Shown here: one piece after another, positions 7,321 to 16,427 of the stretch
Position numbering within the stretch: the first letter of the stretch is position 1
Layout: every line of letters starts with the position of its first letter
NCBI GenBank assembly: GCA_020634245.1
Contig: JACKCC010000016.1
Location: forward strand, 162,297-226,296
Length of the DNA stretch: 64,000 nucleotides
Direction of reading: 5' to 3'
Origin: Ardenticatenaceae bacterium
GTDB lineage: Bacteria; Chloroflexota; Anaerolineae; Promineifilales; Promineifilaceae
Translations under genes and position numbers: made by a program
Notes under the pieces: generated by a model
Seen by the model: the letters and a program-made list of their open reading frames with translations, nothing else
What the model was told of the DNA's origin: nothing
Databases searched by the model: none

Positions 7321-9224
7321 TCAATCGTCAATCGTCAATCGTCAATCGTCAACTATCTGTCTGGCGCGGAACATGGGCGCTTATCCGCTACCGGCCCGGC
7401 TTTTTCTGGTTCAGTGTGACGGCAGCGATTTATGCGTTTTCCATGTGGGCGGTGCCTGGTTGGCTGCAAAAGTTGTTTTTTGACCGGCTGACCGGCGCTG
7501 AAACCGTAGGCTTAAATCTGGCGACGATTTTGGCGCTGCTTGTCGCTTTTGAGTTCACGCGGATGGCGGCCGATCTGGGCGGTAACATTGCAGCAGCCAA
7601 GGTGCGGCTGGCCGGGCAAGCACTGCTGCGCAAGAACGTGGTGCAAAACATTTTGCGCAAGCCGGGGGCCGTCCCGCTGCCCATCCCTATTGGTGACGCG
7701 CTTGACCGGCTGGATCATGATCTGGCTGATTTTGGCGATTTCCCGACCTGGATTCCAGAGTTAGTGGGGCAGGTGGCGTTTGCCCTGTTGGCGCTGGTGG
7801 TGATGGTGCGGATTGATGCGGGAATAACGGCCGTTGCCATCTTGCCCCTCATCGGTGTGTTCTTCCTCAACCGGTTTGCCTGGGAGCGGTTCCTGCGTTA
7901 CCACAAGCAAAGCCGCGACAGCGACAGCGCCGTCACCGGCTTTTTGGGCGAGCTATTCGGCGCGATTCAAGCGATGAAAGTGGCCGATGCCGAAACGGCC
8001 GCGATGCACTACTTCCAAATCCTGAACGAGCGGCGGAGAAAATCCAATGTTCGCCACGCCATTTTTTACGCGATGGCTTTCACCGTGGCCGACAATATGG
8101 GCGATGTGGCCGTGGCGGTTATGGTCATGTTGTCCGGCGCGGCGATGGCTAATGGGACGTTTACAGTGGGCGATTTTGCGTTGTTCAGCTCCTATCTGTT
8201 CTTTGTGGCCCGCCTGCCAGCCAACGTGGGCAGCTACATCTCGGAAATTGCCCAGCAGCGGGTGGTGCTGGATCGGGCGCAGGCGATGCAGCCGGATGCG
8301 CCGCCGGAAAGCTTGATTGAGCATGGGCCGATTTATGAGAAAGCGTATCGAGAAAAAGTGACGAGTGGCGAGTGGCAAGTAAAAACGGCCGTTCACCAGC
8401 TTGAATTGTTGGAAATTAGTGGCCTGTCTTACCACCATCAACAGTCAACAAAAAACGGAAAACAGGCAACAGGCAACGACCAGCCGCCAGCAACCAACCA
8501 CCAACCACCAACCGGCATTTTCGACATCAACCTGACCATCCCGCGCGGCTCGTTTACCGTCGTCACCGGGCGGATTGGGTCGGGTAAGACAACATTGCTG
8601 CGGGTGCTGCTGGGGCTGCTGCCGGCTCAATCGGGCGAAATTCGTTGGAACGGGGCGTTGGTGACCGAACCGGCGGCGTTTTTTGTGCCGCCGCGCTCGG
8701 CCTATACGCCGCAGGTGCCGCGCCTGTTCAGCGAACCTCTGCGCGGCAATATATTGCTGGGTTTGCCAGAAGATGAGGTAGATTTGATAGAGGCTGTGGA
8801 AACGGCCGTACTCACGCCCGACATCGCCCGACTGGAAAACGGGCTGGATACGCTGGTCGGGCCGCGCGGCGTGCGCCTGTCCGGCGGGCAGGTGCAGCGG
8901 GCGGCGGCGGCCCGCATGTTGGTGCGTAATGCCGAACTGCTGGTTTTCGACGATCTGTCCAGTGCGTTGGATGTGGAGACGGAGGGGCTGTTGTGGGAGA
9001 GGCTTTTGGGAAGGCAGAAATCAGAAGGCAGAGGGCAGAATTCTGCCTTTATTGTCGTTTCCCATCGCAGAATGGCTTTGCGGCAGGCAGACCAGATTGT
9101 TGTCATGCGGAACGGCCGTATCGCGGCTCAAGGTCAATTGGACGAACTGTTGGAAACGTCGGAAGATATGCAGGCGATATGGTACGGCCGTCACAACGGC
9201 CCGGGAGAGAACAATGGCCGTTAG
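7317..9224 (+). CDS. ABC exporter half-transporter, subunit 2, with degenerate catalytic site
   Basis: This partner of the preceding subunit starts at an ATG that overlaps its stop (ATGA). It has 635 residues, with a six-helix exporter domain and a C-terminal ATPase. Walker A is GRIGSGKTT near 417 and the signature LSGGQVQ near 520. Walker B reads LLVFDDLSS near 541, so the catalytic Glu is Asp, as in the degenerate site of many heterodimeric exporters. The H-switch is VVSHRR. Three low-complexity stretches look repeat-derived. The first is the N-terminus (INRQSSIVNRQ, from a 7-nt unit TCAATCG). The second is a Gln/Asn/Pro-rich linker near 378-400. The third is GRQKSEGRGQNSAF (about 565-578) just before the H-switch. 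Confidence 0.9.
   Translation: MINRQSSIVNRQLSVWRGTWALIRYRPGFFWFSVTAAIYAFSMWAVPGWLQKLFFDRLTGAETVGLNLATILALLVAFEFTRMAADLGGNIAAAKVRLAGQALLRKNVVQNILRKPGAVPLPIPIGDALDRLDHDLADFGDFPTWIPELVGQVAFALLALVVMVRIDAGITAVAILPLIGVFFLNRFAWERFLRYHKQSRDSDSAVTGFLGELFGAIQAMKVADAETAAMHYFQILNERRRKSNVRHAIFYAMAFTVADNMGDVAVAVMVMLSGAAMANGTFTVGDFALFSSYLFFVARLPANVGSYISEIAQQRVVLDRAQAMQPDAPPESLIEHGPIYEKAYREKVTSGEWQVKTAVHQLELLEISGLSYHHQQSTKNGKQATGNDQPPATNHQPPTGIFDINLTIPRGSFTVVTGRIGSGKTTLLRVLLGLLPAQSGEIRWNGALVTEPAAFFVPPRSAYTPQVPRLFSEPLRGNILLGLPEDEVDLIEAVETAVLTPDIARLENGLDTLVGPRGVRLSGGQVQRAAAARMLVRNAELLVFDDLSSALDVETEGLLWERLLGRQKSEGRGQNSAFIVVSHRRMALRQADQIVVMRNGRIAAQGQLDELLETSEDMQAIWYGRHNGPGENNGR
7321..7354. repeat. Tandem TCAATCG repeat at the start of ABC subunit 2
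   Basis: The 7-nt unit TCAATCG is repeated about four times directly after the start codon. Because 7 is not a multiple of 3, it encodes a 7-residue period (SSIVNRQ). Confidence 0.8.
8443..8514. repeat. Low-complexity CAACAG/CAACCACC repeat inside ABC subunit 2
   Basis: Short direct repeats (CAACAGGCAACAGGCAAC, then CCAACCACCAACCACCAACC) encode a linker rich in Gln, Asn, Thr and Pro just before the ATPase core. It is similar in style to the AACCAACTAACC repeat at 57469-57580. Confidence 0.65.
9011..9049. repeat. GGCAGAAAT-family repeat inside ABC subunit 2, in frame
   Basis: The element shares its words and order with the intergenic repeat at 673-724 and contains the perfect palindrome GGCAGAATTCTGCC (9034-9047). 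It adds about 13 residues between the D-loop and the H-switch without breaking the frame. Confidence 0.85.
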
Positions 9225-9585
9225 CAAAAAAGGGATGCGCAAAGTCAACTACAAAGGCCGCCAATACCTCTGGTATGTCCAGGACAAAGACCGGCATGTG
9301 CCGGAGGAAGGTGGGCTGGTGGAAACAGTCGATGAACGCTGGCTGCACATCTTCGCCAGTAACAAACAGTTCATCGTTCACTACCGCATCCCGGAACCGG
9401 GCGCTGAATCGGCGCTGCTCAAAATCGAGGGGCCGCAGTTTCCCCACCGGCCTGGCGCAAAGGAAATTGAAGTACCACGATGGAAGTACGACAGCAAACG
9501 CTACCCCATGGCCGATTTTGTTCGCCGTTTGATTGACTGGTGTATGACTGAATCAGACGAGCAGTCCGATTTGTTTAGAGGTTAA
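9214..9585 (+). CDS. Conserved-looking hypothetical protein, 123 residues
   Basis: I do not recognise this protein. The ATG at 9214 has GGGAGAGA just upstream and overlaps the end of the ABC gene by 11 nt, so it is probably translated with it. The protein is small, soluble and basic at its start (VSKKGMRKVNYKGRQY), with alternating strands such as YLWYVQD and IFASNKQFIVHYRIP that suggest a compact beta fold. It ends with an acidic helix. There is no signal peptide or membrane segment. It may act with the exporter, but that is inferred only from position. Its 3' end overlaps the convergent glycosyltransferase gene by 11 nt. Confidence 0.75.
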   Translation: MAVSKKGMRKVNYKGRQYLWYVQDKDRHVPEEGGLVETVDERWLHIFASNKQFIVHYRIPEPGAESALLKIEGPQFPHRPGAKEIEVPRWKYDSKRYPMADFVRRLIDWCMTESDEQSDLFRG

Positions 9586-10723
9586 GTTGTTTTTGGATTT
9601 GTTCGCGGATGAGGCGGCCGGTATTTTCCCAGGTGTAGCGGCTGCTGACAATTTCGTAGTTGGCTTCGCCCATTTGTCGGCATAGCTCTGGATCGGCCAG
9701 CAACTGCTTCAGGGCTGATGCCAGACCGGCCACATCATTGGGGTGGACTAAATAGCCGTTTACGCCGTCGGTGATGTAATCGGGTAACGCACCCAGTCGT
9801 GATGAGATGACGGGTAGTTTATGGTAGGCAGCATCGAGGAAGGCGGTGCCAAACGGCTCCCGGCGGGTGGGCATACAAAAGATAGCCGATTGGGCAAAAT
9901 AATTGCTTATCTCGTTCAGCGGGACGCGGGCAACGGCCGTTACGCGGGGTAAATCGGTTTGTTGAACACTGCCGACAATGGTCAGGCTGGCCTGAGGGAA
10001 ATGTGGAGCAATTTGCCGGTAGGCATCCAAAACCTGCGGCCCGCCTTTACGTGGCCAGTCAAAACCCATGAATAAAATGCGGCCAGAGGTGTAGCGGTCG
10101 GGGGGATAATGGATTGACGGCCGTTCCGGTACATTGGGGCCGCAGTAGACACAGCTTACTTTATCCGGCGAACAGCCATAATCCCGTACTAACGTATCGG
10201 TTACGTGACTGCTCATCGTAAAAATGTGGCTGGCATGCTGGTAAACTTGGGGTTCCAATAACAATCTAACCGGTGAATATTGCTGATGCAGGTCAAATTC
10301 CGTGAAGTCGGGGTAAGTGAGATTGGCTTTGATGGTATGGTCGGTGTAAACAAAGTGAGGCAGTCCGGGAACAGAGCCGTCGTAGTAAGAGCTGGTTTGG
10401 AGGGAAAAAGTAAACTTTTCTGGCTGTATATGTTTGATCACGAGGGCCTTGAACTGGCGGAAAATGTAGCCTGTTCTGCGAAAACTGCGTTTGTAATTGA
10501 TTTTGCCCAAAATGAGAGAACGGCCGTATTCCTTGATGGCGTGCAGCGTGTTCAGGTAGACAAAATGATTCTGCTGACGTGCTATTTGGAGAAGGTCAAA
10601 AACCTCGATGTTATAATCGGGAAACTCGCGTCGCAGCATCTCGTACACACGATCGTTGATAAGGGAAAAGCCCCCTTCTTTTATGAAGGCAATTTTCTTG
10701 GGATTCACAAAGTTCTGTTCCAA
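9575..10723 (-). CDS. GT4-type glycosyltransferase
   Basis: This is a cytosolic GT-B glycosyltransferase of 382 residues. The C-terminal nucleotide-sugar domain has WPRKGG (223-228) and REPFGTAFLDAA (288-299). In that segment the usual second Glu of the E-X7-E motif is Asp. The N-terminal half is divergent, as expected for the acceptor domain. The frame begins with TTG (10723-10721), 13 nt after the stop of the aminotransferase gene, with only a weak CAGG upstream. The next in-frame ATG, at codon 29, would lose the first beta strand, so TTG is preferred. It is the last gene of the minus-strand polysaccharide locus and overlaps the convergent 9214-9585 gene. Confidence 0.85.
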   Translation of the reverse strand: MEQNFVNPKKIAFIKEGGFSLINDRVYEMLRREFPDYNIEVFDLLQIARQQNHFVYLNTLHAIKEYGRSLILGKINYKRSFRRTGYIFRQFKALVIKHIQPEKFTFSLQTSSYYDGSVPGLPHFVYTDHTIKANLTYPDFTEFDLHQQYSPVRLLLEPQVYQHASHIFTMSSHVTDTLVRDYGCSPDKVSCVYCGPNVPERPSIHYPPDRYTSGRILFMGFDWPRKGGPQVLDAYRQIAPHFPQASLTIVGSVQQTDLPRVTAVARVPLNEISNYFAQSAIFCMPTRREPFGTAFLDAAYHKLPVISSRLGALPDYITDGVNGYLVHPNDVAGLASALKQLLADPELCRQMGEANYEIVSSRYTWENTGRLIREQIQKQLNL

Positions 10724-10736
10724 AGCCTGAAATAGT

Positions 10737-11942
10737 TTATACGATTTGGCTGAGACGCTGGCGTTGTTGCGGTGTCATATTAACCAACAATCGTATGATT
10801 TGGCAAATTTGCTGAATATCGGCGGGGGAAACGGCCGTTCCCGTAGGAAATCCCAATGCCTGATCTACAACTTTCTCGGTGACGGGCAGCGGCAGCGGCG
10901 TATGGCCCGGCGTGGAGGCATACGGCTCGCCGCGATGGCAGCCGGGATAAAAATAGCGCCGCACCAGTACGTTTTCCGCTTGCAATACACGCATCATTTC
11001 ATCCCGCGATAAACCAGCCTCCGATTCATTAATTTCAGCCACAATATACTGGAAATTATTCCGCTGCGATTCATCAAATGGCAGCAAACGAATGCCGGGA
11101 AGATCGGCAAGCTCTTGCTGATACGTGTGATAATTGCGCCGGTTGACGTCGATAAAATGATCCAGGCTGGCCAGTGAAACCAGTCCCATGGCAGCGGCCG
11201 TTTCATCCATTTTGCCGTTGATCCCTACAAACCCGACATGGTCGGTCCCGGTAAAGCCAAAATTACGCATGGCTGCGGCTTTGGCAGCCAATTGGTCATC
11301 GTTGGTGGCGATAGCGCCACCTTCCAGCGAGTTGAAGAATTTGGTAGCATGGAAACTAAAGATTTCGGCATCGCCAAAATTGCCGATGGCACGGCCGTTA
11401 TAACTACAACCAAACGCGTGGGCTGCGTCAAACAGCAGCCGCAGGTGGTGACGCCGGGCAATGGCTTCCAGCTTTTCAATGTTGCAGGGAATGCCCCACA
11501 AATGAACACCGACAACGGCCGTTGTTCGCGGCGTAATCAGCGCTTCCACTTTGTCTGGGTCTAAATTGTGCGGGTAAGGGGTGATGTCGCCAAAAATCGG
11601 CTTAATACCCTGCCATTGGAACGCGTGGGGCGTAGCCGGGAACGTCATACTGGGCATAATCACTTCACCCGTAACATCGGCTGCTCTGGCAGCAATTTCC
11701 AAAGCAATCGTGCCATTGTTCACCAGAATAAGATGTTTTACGCCCAAAAAATCGGCCAAAGCCGCCTCTAGTTCCTGTACCAATGGCCCGTTATTTGTCA
11801 GCCAGCGGCGTTCCCAAATGGCATCAATGTAAGCCGCAAATTGCGCTCTGCTGCCCAAATTGGGCCGTCCGACGTGTAACGGATGGTTGAAAGCGGGCTG
11901 GCCGCCCCAAACCGCCAGATTTTCAAACGGGATTTGCCCCAT
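10737..11942 (-). CDS. DegT/DnrJ/EryC1-type sugar aminotransferase
   Basis: This PLP-dependent enzyme would transfer an amino group to a 4-keto (or 3-keto) nucleotide sugar. The PLP lysine is Lys201 in SFHATKFFNS, and Asp172 in FDAAHAFG would bind the pyridine nitrogen. Its 401 residues are slightly longer than the usual 370-390, mostly at the N-terminus. The ATG at 11942 has GGAGGT 6 nt upstream, and an upstream in-frame TTG is rejected. It pairs with the downstream GT4 gene. The product would be a 4-amino-4,6-dideoxy sugar, whose identity is not determinable here. It is one of two such enzymes in the window and shares limited identity with 40892-42073. Confidence 0.9.
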   Translation of the reverse strand: MGQIPFENLAVWGGQPAFNHPLHVGRPNLGSRAQFAAYIDAIWERRWLTNNGPLVQELEAALADFLGVKHLILVNNGTIALEIAARAADVTGEVIMPSMTFPATPHAFQWQGIKPIFGDITPYPHNLDPDKVEALITPRTTAVVGVHLWGIPCNIEKLEAIARRHHLRLLFDAAHAFGCSYNGRAIGNFGDAEIFSFHATKFFNSLEGGAIATNDDQLAAKAAAMRNFGFTGTDHVGFVGINGKMDETAAAMGLVSLASLDHFIDVNRRNYHTYQQELADLPGIRLLPFDESQRNNFQYIVAEINESEAGLSRDEMMRVLQAENVLVRRYFYPGCHRGEPYASTPGHTPLPLPVTEKVVDQALGFPTGTAVSPADIQQICQIIRLLVNMTPQQRQRLSQIV

Positions 11943-12051
11943 AATACCTCCGAGTAATTCCACAAAATTTCCATAGGAATCCCACTCTGGATAATGCTGA
12001 GAGTTTCAGTGAATTGGAAAAAGCATACAAATAAAGAAATGGGATTTCTGG

Positions 12052-12219
12052 TCAGTAGTGCGTCCAGGAAACAACCTGCTCTTTGAGAAAACCGATTTCC
12101 ACACACATTAAAAAACGAACTCTATAAAATGGTAATGGTGACGCCTTAAGATTTGGCTTTTGTACCTGATATTCCTGGCCGATCAGAAGTACCGGTTTCA
12201 AAAAACTTTCACTTGTCAT
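12052..12219 (-). CDS. Possible small protein, 55 residues
   Basis: The ATG at 12219 is preceded by AGGAAAGG with 9 nt spacing. The frame encodes MTSESFLKPVLLIGQEY followed by a hydrophobic and aromatic stretch, and ends in VVSWTHY. I do not recognise it. Its composition is plausible for a real peptide, but nothing else supports it, and it sits in a 700-nt region without other clear genes. Confidence 0.3.
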   Translation of the reverse strand: MTSESFLKPVLLIGQEYQVQKPNLKASPLPFYRVRFLMCVEIGFLKEQVVSWTHY

Positions 12220-12610
12220 CGTTTTGCGCCTTTCCTGTTTGGGGGAACTGAGCAAAGATTCATCTCCAAGATTAAAGGTAGGTTAATGATAATTGGCGAT
12301 CATTTTCTTATAAATTGCGGGGAATTTTGAGCCATTCTTCCACCACATTTTTACATTTTACTCTGGACTTGTCAGGGTTTTGGCAGAAACGGCCACGTTG
12401 TGGGTCTTAGACAATAGGAAAAAGGTCATCTTTATTTTTGAATTGCCTTGCATAGAATGAGGGCTTGATTGGAATATGCACTCTATTTTTATTTCCCCCC
12501 ATTACTGTCTGCATCGCATAGAGAACCTTGATTGAATTCTGGCCGGAAGTTGTTTTCTTCCCGGAAGGTGTTTGACAAGCTGCCCTCACCAATGAGCCTT
12601 TGTATGCTGG
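12220..12610. other. Gene-poor divergent spacer
   Basis: About 400 nt lie between the possible small ORF and the secreted FG-GAP protein gene. The stretch is AT-rich compared with its neighbours. It holds a CTTCCCGGAAG palindrome (near 12555-12575), whose core is also seen at 61287-61303. I see no convincing coding frame or RNA gene. It must contain promoters for both directions, but none stands out. Confidence 0.4.
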
Positions 12611-12638
12611 TTGTTCACGTAACTTGTTTCGTGAACAA
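12611..12638 (+). promoter_or_regulatory. Hairpin or operator abutting the ribosome binding site
   Basis: TTGTTCACG (12611-12619) and CGTGAACAA (12630-12638) are perfect 9-nt inverted arms around a 10-nt loop. The right arm overlaps the first bases of the AAGGAG binding site (12637-12642). It could be an operator or an RNA hairpin that limits initiation. Confidence 0.5.
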
Positions 12639-12649
12639 GGAGAATGGTT

Positions 12650-14311
12650 ATGGGATATAAGAGTTTAAGAAATCTGGCATTATTGATTGCTGTTGTTTTG
12701 TTAATACTTCCCGGAGCCTGGCTGGTGGCTGATAGTACGGCCGTTGCCCAGGCCATACCATATCAAACCGGATTTCCTGTAAAAGATGCTACCAGTACAA
12801 TCGAGTTTGCATCTCCATCCGTAATAGACATCAATCGAGACGGGATGAAAGAAGTTCTCACCGCCGATGGGAATGGTTGTGTTTGGGCCTGGGATGTGCA
12901 GGGCCGTGTACTGCCTGGCTTCCCGCTCAAAACAGCCGGTAGTTGTGGGGGAACACCCCGCATCAATGGCCCACTGGCAATTGGCGACGTGAATGGCGAT
13001 GGAATGCTGGAGATTGTAGCCGGTACGCGAGGGATAAGTAACTTGCCCGGACAGCGCGGTAAGGTGTTTGTCTGGCGGGCAAATGGTACGCTCCTGCCAG
13101 GTTGGCCGAAGGAAATGGATTGGAACGTTCAATATGGCAACGATATTGGTGAAGTTTATTCGGTAGCTTTGGCTAATGTGGCCGGCGATGGCCGCCTGGA
13201 GGTCATTGCCGGAACTAGCAATAATGCCTCTGATGGCGGCAGTTTTGATGAAGAAACACCCAATCTGTACGTCTGGAACGGTGATGGTTCTTTAGTGTCT
13301 GGTTACCCAACCTGGTATCGCCGGGCTGGTATTTGGGGGTTTGTGGGGGCGGCTAATTTAACCGGAAGTGACCTGGCTGAGGTTGTCGTAGGCCGAGACC
13401 AGTTGTATGTTCATGCGTATGATGCCAACGGTCAGCCATTATCCAATTGGCCGGCGCAAACATATCTTAATCCGGCGGAAACGACGTGGGGCGAGGATTT
13501 ATATATTGAATTTACGCGTAATGCCCCGGCTATGGCTGACCTGGATGGGGATGGCGTGATGGATATTGTTATTGCCGGCAAAGTGCGGGATCCGAAGCAG
13601 AATCATGATATTACGAATTCGGCCGTTCTTGTGCTGCAACCCAATGGCCAAAGAAAACCCGGGTGGACAGTTCCTCCTGTTGGAGGGGCGCCTGTTTCCG
13701 AGAGCTACAGCCCGGCGCAGGCTCCAGCCCTGGCCGATGTCAATAATGATGGCCGGTTGGAGGTTATTGTTACGCTCATGGATGGCACGCTGCGAGTTTA
13801 TACCTACAGTGGCAGCTTGATGTGGCAGTACAATTTTTCTCAGGGAAGAACTTTATTTGCCAGTGAACCGGTGGTTGGAGATATCAATAGTGATGGCCGG
13901 CTGGATATTGTTTTTGGTACCTACAGCCCGGATGGCAGTGCTGATAATTATGCGGGCATTCTGGCTGTTAATGGTTCAGGCCAGCTTTTGCCGGGATTTC
14001 CACTGCCGCTTACTGCGGAAGGCGGTTCCGATAAACGGGGTGTTCGTGCTGCGCCAACACTGGCCGATTTAGATGGCGATTGTGATGTGGAGATTTTGGT
14101 AGCCAGCCGGGCGTATGTCTTGTATGCCTGGGATTTGCCCGGCGCTTATAGTTCACAGTTTATGCCCTGGCCTACGGGGCGGCAAAATAATCAACGTACC
14201 GGGTCTTTTGGGGAATATGATACGGCCGTATCTTACCCCAATTCCATTTCATCTTTAAGTGCGCTGAATTACCATACTTATATGCCTATTTTGCGCACCG
14301 GCTGCCGTTAA
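12650..14311 (+). CDS. Secreted FG-GAP/VCBS-repeat protein
   Basis: This 553-residue exported protein starts with a signal peptide (SLRNLALLIAVVLLIL, with a likely cut after AVAQA). The rest is a beta-propeller of FG-GAP/VCBS repeats. At least seven copies of a Ca-binding loop of the type D-[IVL]-[ND]-X-D-G-X are seen (DINRDGMKE, DVNGDGMLE, DLDGDGVMD, DVNNDGRLE, DINSDGRLD, DLDGDCDVE). Such propellers bind carbohydrates or partner proteins at the surface. The end (YHTYMPILRTGCR) carries the short Tyr-X-Pro motif shared by other secreted proteins here. Of two ATGs, the second (12650) is better spaced from AAGGAG. It is the only plus-strand gene in the polysaccharide locus. Confidence 0.88.
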   Translation: MGYKSLRNLALLIAVVLLILPGAWLVADSTAVAQAIPYQTGFPVKDATSTIEFASPSVIDINRDGMKEVLTADGNGCVWAWDVQGRVLPGFPLKTAGSCGGTPRINGPLAIGDVNGDGMLEIVAGTRGISNLPGQRGKVFVWRANGTLLPGWPKEMDWNVQYGNDIGEVYSVALANVAGDGRLEVIAGTSNNASDGGSFDEETPNLYVWNGDGSLVSGYPTWYRRAGIWGFVGAANLTGSDLAEVVVGRDQLYVHAYDANGQPLSNWPAQTYLNPAETTWGEDLYIEFTRNAPAMADLDGDGVMDIVIAGKVRDPKQNHDITNSAVLVLQPNGQRKPGWTVPPVGGAPVSESYSPAQAPALADVNNDGRLEVIVTLMDGTLRVYTYSGSLMWQYNFSQGRTLFASEPVVGDINSDGRLDIVFGTYSPDGSADNYAGILAVNGSGQLLPGFPLPLTAEGGSDKRGVRAAPTLADLDGDCDVEILVASRAYVLYAWDLPGAYSSQFMPWPTGRQNNQRTGSFGEYDTAVSYPNSISSLSALNYHTYMPILRTGCR

Positions 14312-14373
14312 TTCCCCAAAACCGAATGAGAGGTAATGGGTTTGAAAGGGTGATTTTGTTGGCCGTTGCCGGC

Positions 14374-15198
14374 TTAACAGCGGGGTATTGATTGACATTC
14401 GCTGTCTCTTTGGTCGTCCAACTGTTGATAAATTTCCCGTGGATCGGCTGGGAGGAGGGGGAGCAACCATTGTATGGCTGATGGCAAATCGTCTGGGCAA
14501 TGCGTACGATTACGATACAGGGTGTGGTCTCGTGTGTCGACCAATGTTCGCCCGACAAAGGCACTTAGCCGTCGAAGTTCTTCATCTTCCTGCATCAACT
14601 TTTCGTAGCTGAGTGTGATTGCGGGGACGGCCGTATCCTTGATTATTTTTAGAACGGCCATGTTGTACAAAGTCCATCCATGCAGCACCCGAAACAATAG
14701 GGGTAGATTGCGTTCCGAAACCTGGTAGCGCCTCAAGAGTTCATCGTAGTGGCGGTAGACAACGATTACCTGGTGTGGCGGCAGTTGCTGCTGCCAGGCG
14801 GGATATGTCAGGCAGGTGCGAGGGTCCTTAAAGCCCCAATCGGTATAGGTGTTTTCATACTGGTTGATCAGTGCCTGCATTTTTGATGGTTCCCGGTGTA
14901 TCAGGCGGCGGCGCAGGGCGCGGTGCCGAACCAGGGCGACAGAGTCCCTGTTTTGCGGGTAACCGGCCGGATCATAAGCGCTGCGAAACGGCCGTTTCAG
15001 CAAATAATTTAGCGGGGGAATCAGAAGGCCATGCAAAATTTCCCGGTTCAACGCTTGCGTTGCCCGTCGTTCATACGTGTTGCCGTTGTCATAACTCAGG
15101 TCGGTGGCAAATTCGCCCATATTAATGCCCGATTGGTGCAGCATTTGGCTAACAAGGGTCGTGCCTGATTTGTGCATTCCCAGAATGACGAAAATCAC
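14374..15198 (-). CDS. Sulfotransferase family protein
   Basis: This is a PAPS-dependent sulfotransferase of 274 residues, probably acting on sugars or another cluster product. The 5'-phosphosulfate loop reads GMHKSGTTLVSQML (7-20), and the 3'-phosphate-binding region is WGFKDPRT near 120. The start is GTG (15198) with GGAGGTAG upstream. The C-terminal tail is short and polar. Location in the locus suggests sulfation of the exported polysaccharide, although some family members with this loop have other acceptors. No PAPS synthesis genes are in the window. Confidence 0.85.
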   Translation of the reverse strand: MIFVILGMHKSGTTLVSQMLHQSGINMGEFATDLSYDNGNTYERRATQALNREILHGLLIPPLNYLLKRPFRSAYDPAGYPQNRDSVALVRHRALRRRLIHREPSKMQALINQYENTYTDWGFKDPRTCLTYPAWQQQLPPHQVIVVYRHYDELLRRYQVSERNLPLLFRVLHGWTLYNMAVLKIIKDTAVPAITLSYEKLMQEDEELRRLSAFVGRTLVDTRDHTLYRNRTHCPDDLPSAIQWLLPLLPADPREIYQQLDDQRDSECQSIPRC

Positions 15199-15336
15199 TT
15201 TCTACCTCCGCAAATTATTCGATCAAAACTCGATCAAGCCGCCATCTTTGGTTGGGTGGCTCCCAAATTCAATTTAATGATGACTCCGGGTTTGGGGAGT
15301 TCGTTCATACTGCTATCTGAATTCAAAAAAGATTGT

Positions 15337-16404
15337 CTATTGACTGATGTTGTCGGCTTTGTCATACGTTTCGCAGATCATATCATCAATCAAATAAAGC
15401 AAACGATTGACGTGTGTTTCCAGTGTGAAGTTTTCCTGAACGGCCTGGTGCGCCTGGTGTTCCAGGCGTTGTACGGCTTCCCGGTTATGGGGATTGAGTA
15501 CCCAGTTTAACGCATCCACGTACCCTTGTGATGAGCCATCGACAATCAGGCCAGTTTCCATGTGACGGATATGGTCATGAACGCCCAGTGTATCGGTAAC
15601 CAGAGTCGGTTTTCGCAGCCACATGGAGTTGAGATAGGTGCGCTGCCCGGCGGCCCGGCGCAGTCCTGGTTGAATGGCGACGATGTTGGCCGCCGAATTA
15701 CGGAGAAGTCCCATGTATTCGTTGTGTGAAACAGGTCCGGCTTGTATGTTGGTGGGAAGGTTGGTACGGCCGTTCAGCAAACGGGTAGCCAGAATGAACT
15801 GTAAATCGGGCAAGGCCCGTGCCGCTTCCACCAAAGGTTCGTAATCACGATGGGAATTACCCCCGGCAAAAACATATTGCCCAACAGGAACATCTACTTC
15901 GGCATTTATCTCCGCATCACTCAGCTCATAAAAAAAAGGGCAAAAACGGACTTTCTCAGGTGAGATTTGCCAGATTTGCGGGAAAATCGTCAATTCTTCA
16001 GAGGATTGAACCAGGAATCGGTCAACAGCCCGGTTGGCCATTTTTATAACTCGTCGTTCGATGGCTCCCCGAAAACCTGTGTTTGGCTCCCACATACAGC
16101 CTAACATGAGAATCCTGGGCCGCATTTGACGCGGCATTAATCCCATGATAGCCGCCGATAAAAGATCGGGGTGTATGTGACCCCAGGAACTGGCCAGCAG
16201 CATAATGTCTTCGTGCCTGGCAGCTTGCAGCACACGCCAGATAATTGAAAGTGCGTCTCTAAGTTGGCCTGGAGACGGCCTTTTAATCAAACGAGCGCGG
16301 GCGGCAAACGCAGGGCTGTTCAGGTAATTAATCGTGCTGACAAAATGTACGGGCGCTGCTTTTGTATTGTCTGCACGTGCGTTTGGTGTTTTTACAGTGT
16401 TCAT
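15337..16404 (-). CDS. Glycosyltransferase, GT-B fold
   Basis: This 355-residue cytosolic glycosyltransferase of the group 1/4 type has an acceptor half rich in basic residues. The C-terminal half includes VFAGGNSHRDYEPLVEAA (start of the donor domain) and a late MWLRKPTLVTDTLGVHDHI segment in the usual E-X7-E position, where the acidic residues are not conserved. The start at MNTVKT has GGGGAGC 7 nt upstream. An alternative ATG further upstream (adding 9 residues) overlaps the stop of the preceding gene by TGATG. Divergent from the other GTs here; donor and linkage unknown. Confidence 0.75.
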   Translation of the reverse strand: MNTVKTPNARADNTKAAPVHFVSTINYLNSPAFAARARLIKRPSPGQLRDALSIIWRVLQAARHEDIMLLASSWGHIHPDLLSAAIMGLMPRQMRPRILMLGCMWEPNTGFRGAIERRVIKMANRAVDRFLVQSSEELTIFPQIWQISPEKVRFCPFFYELSDAEINAEVDVPVGQYVFAGGNSHRDYEPLVEAARALPDLQFILATRLLNGRTNLPTNIQAGPVSHNEYMGLLRNSAANIVAIQPGLRRAAGQRTYLNSMWLRKPTLVTDTLGVHDHIRHMETGLIVDGSSQGYVDALNWVLNPHNREAVQRLEHQAHQAVQENFTLETHVNRLLYLIDDMICETYDKADNISQ

Positions 16405-16427
16405 AACCGATGCTCCCCGGCATTCCA

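Noticed and set aside
12407..12592. Minus-strand frame of 61 codons in the spacer before the FG-GAP gene
   Set aside because: No ribosome binding site, a non-ATG start and no recognisable features. It could be a decayed fragment but nothing supports a gene.
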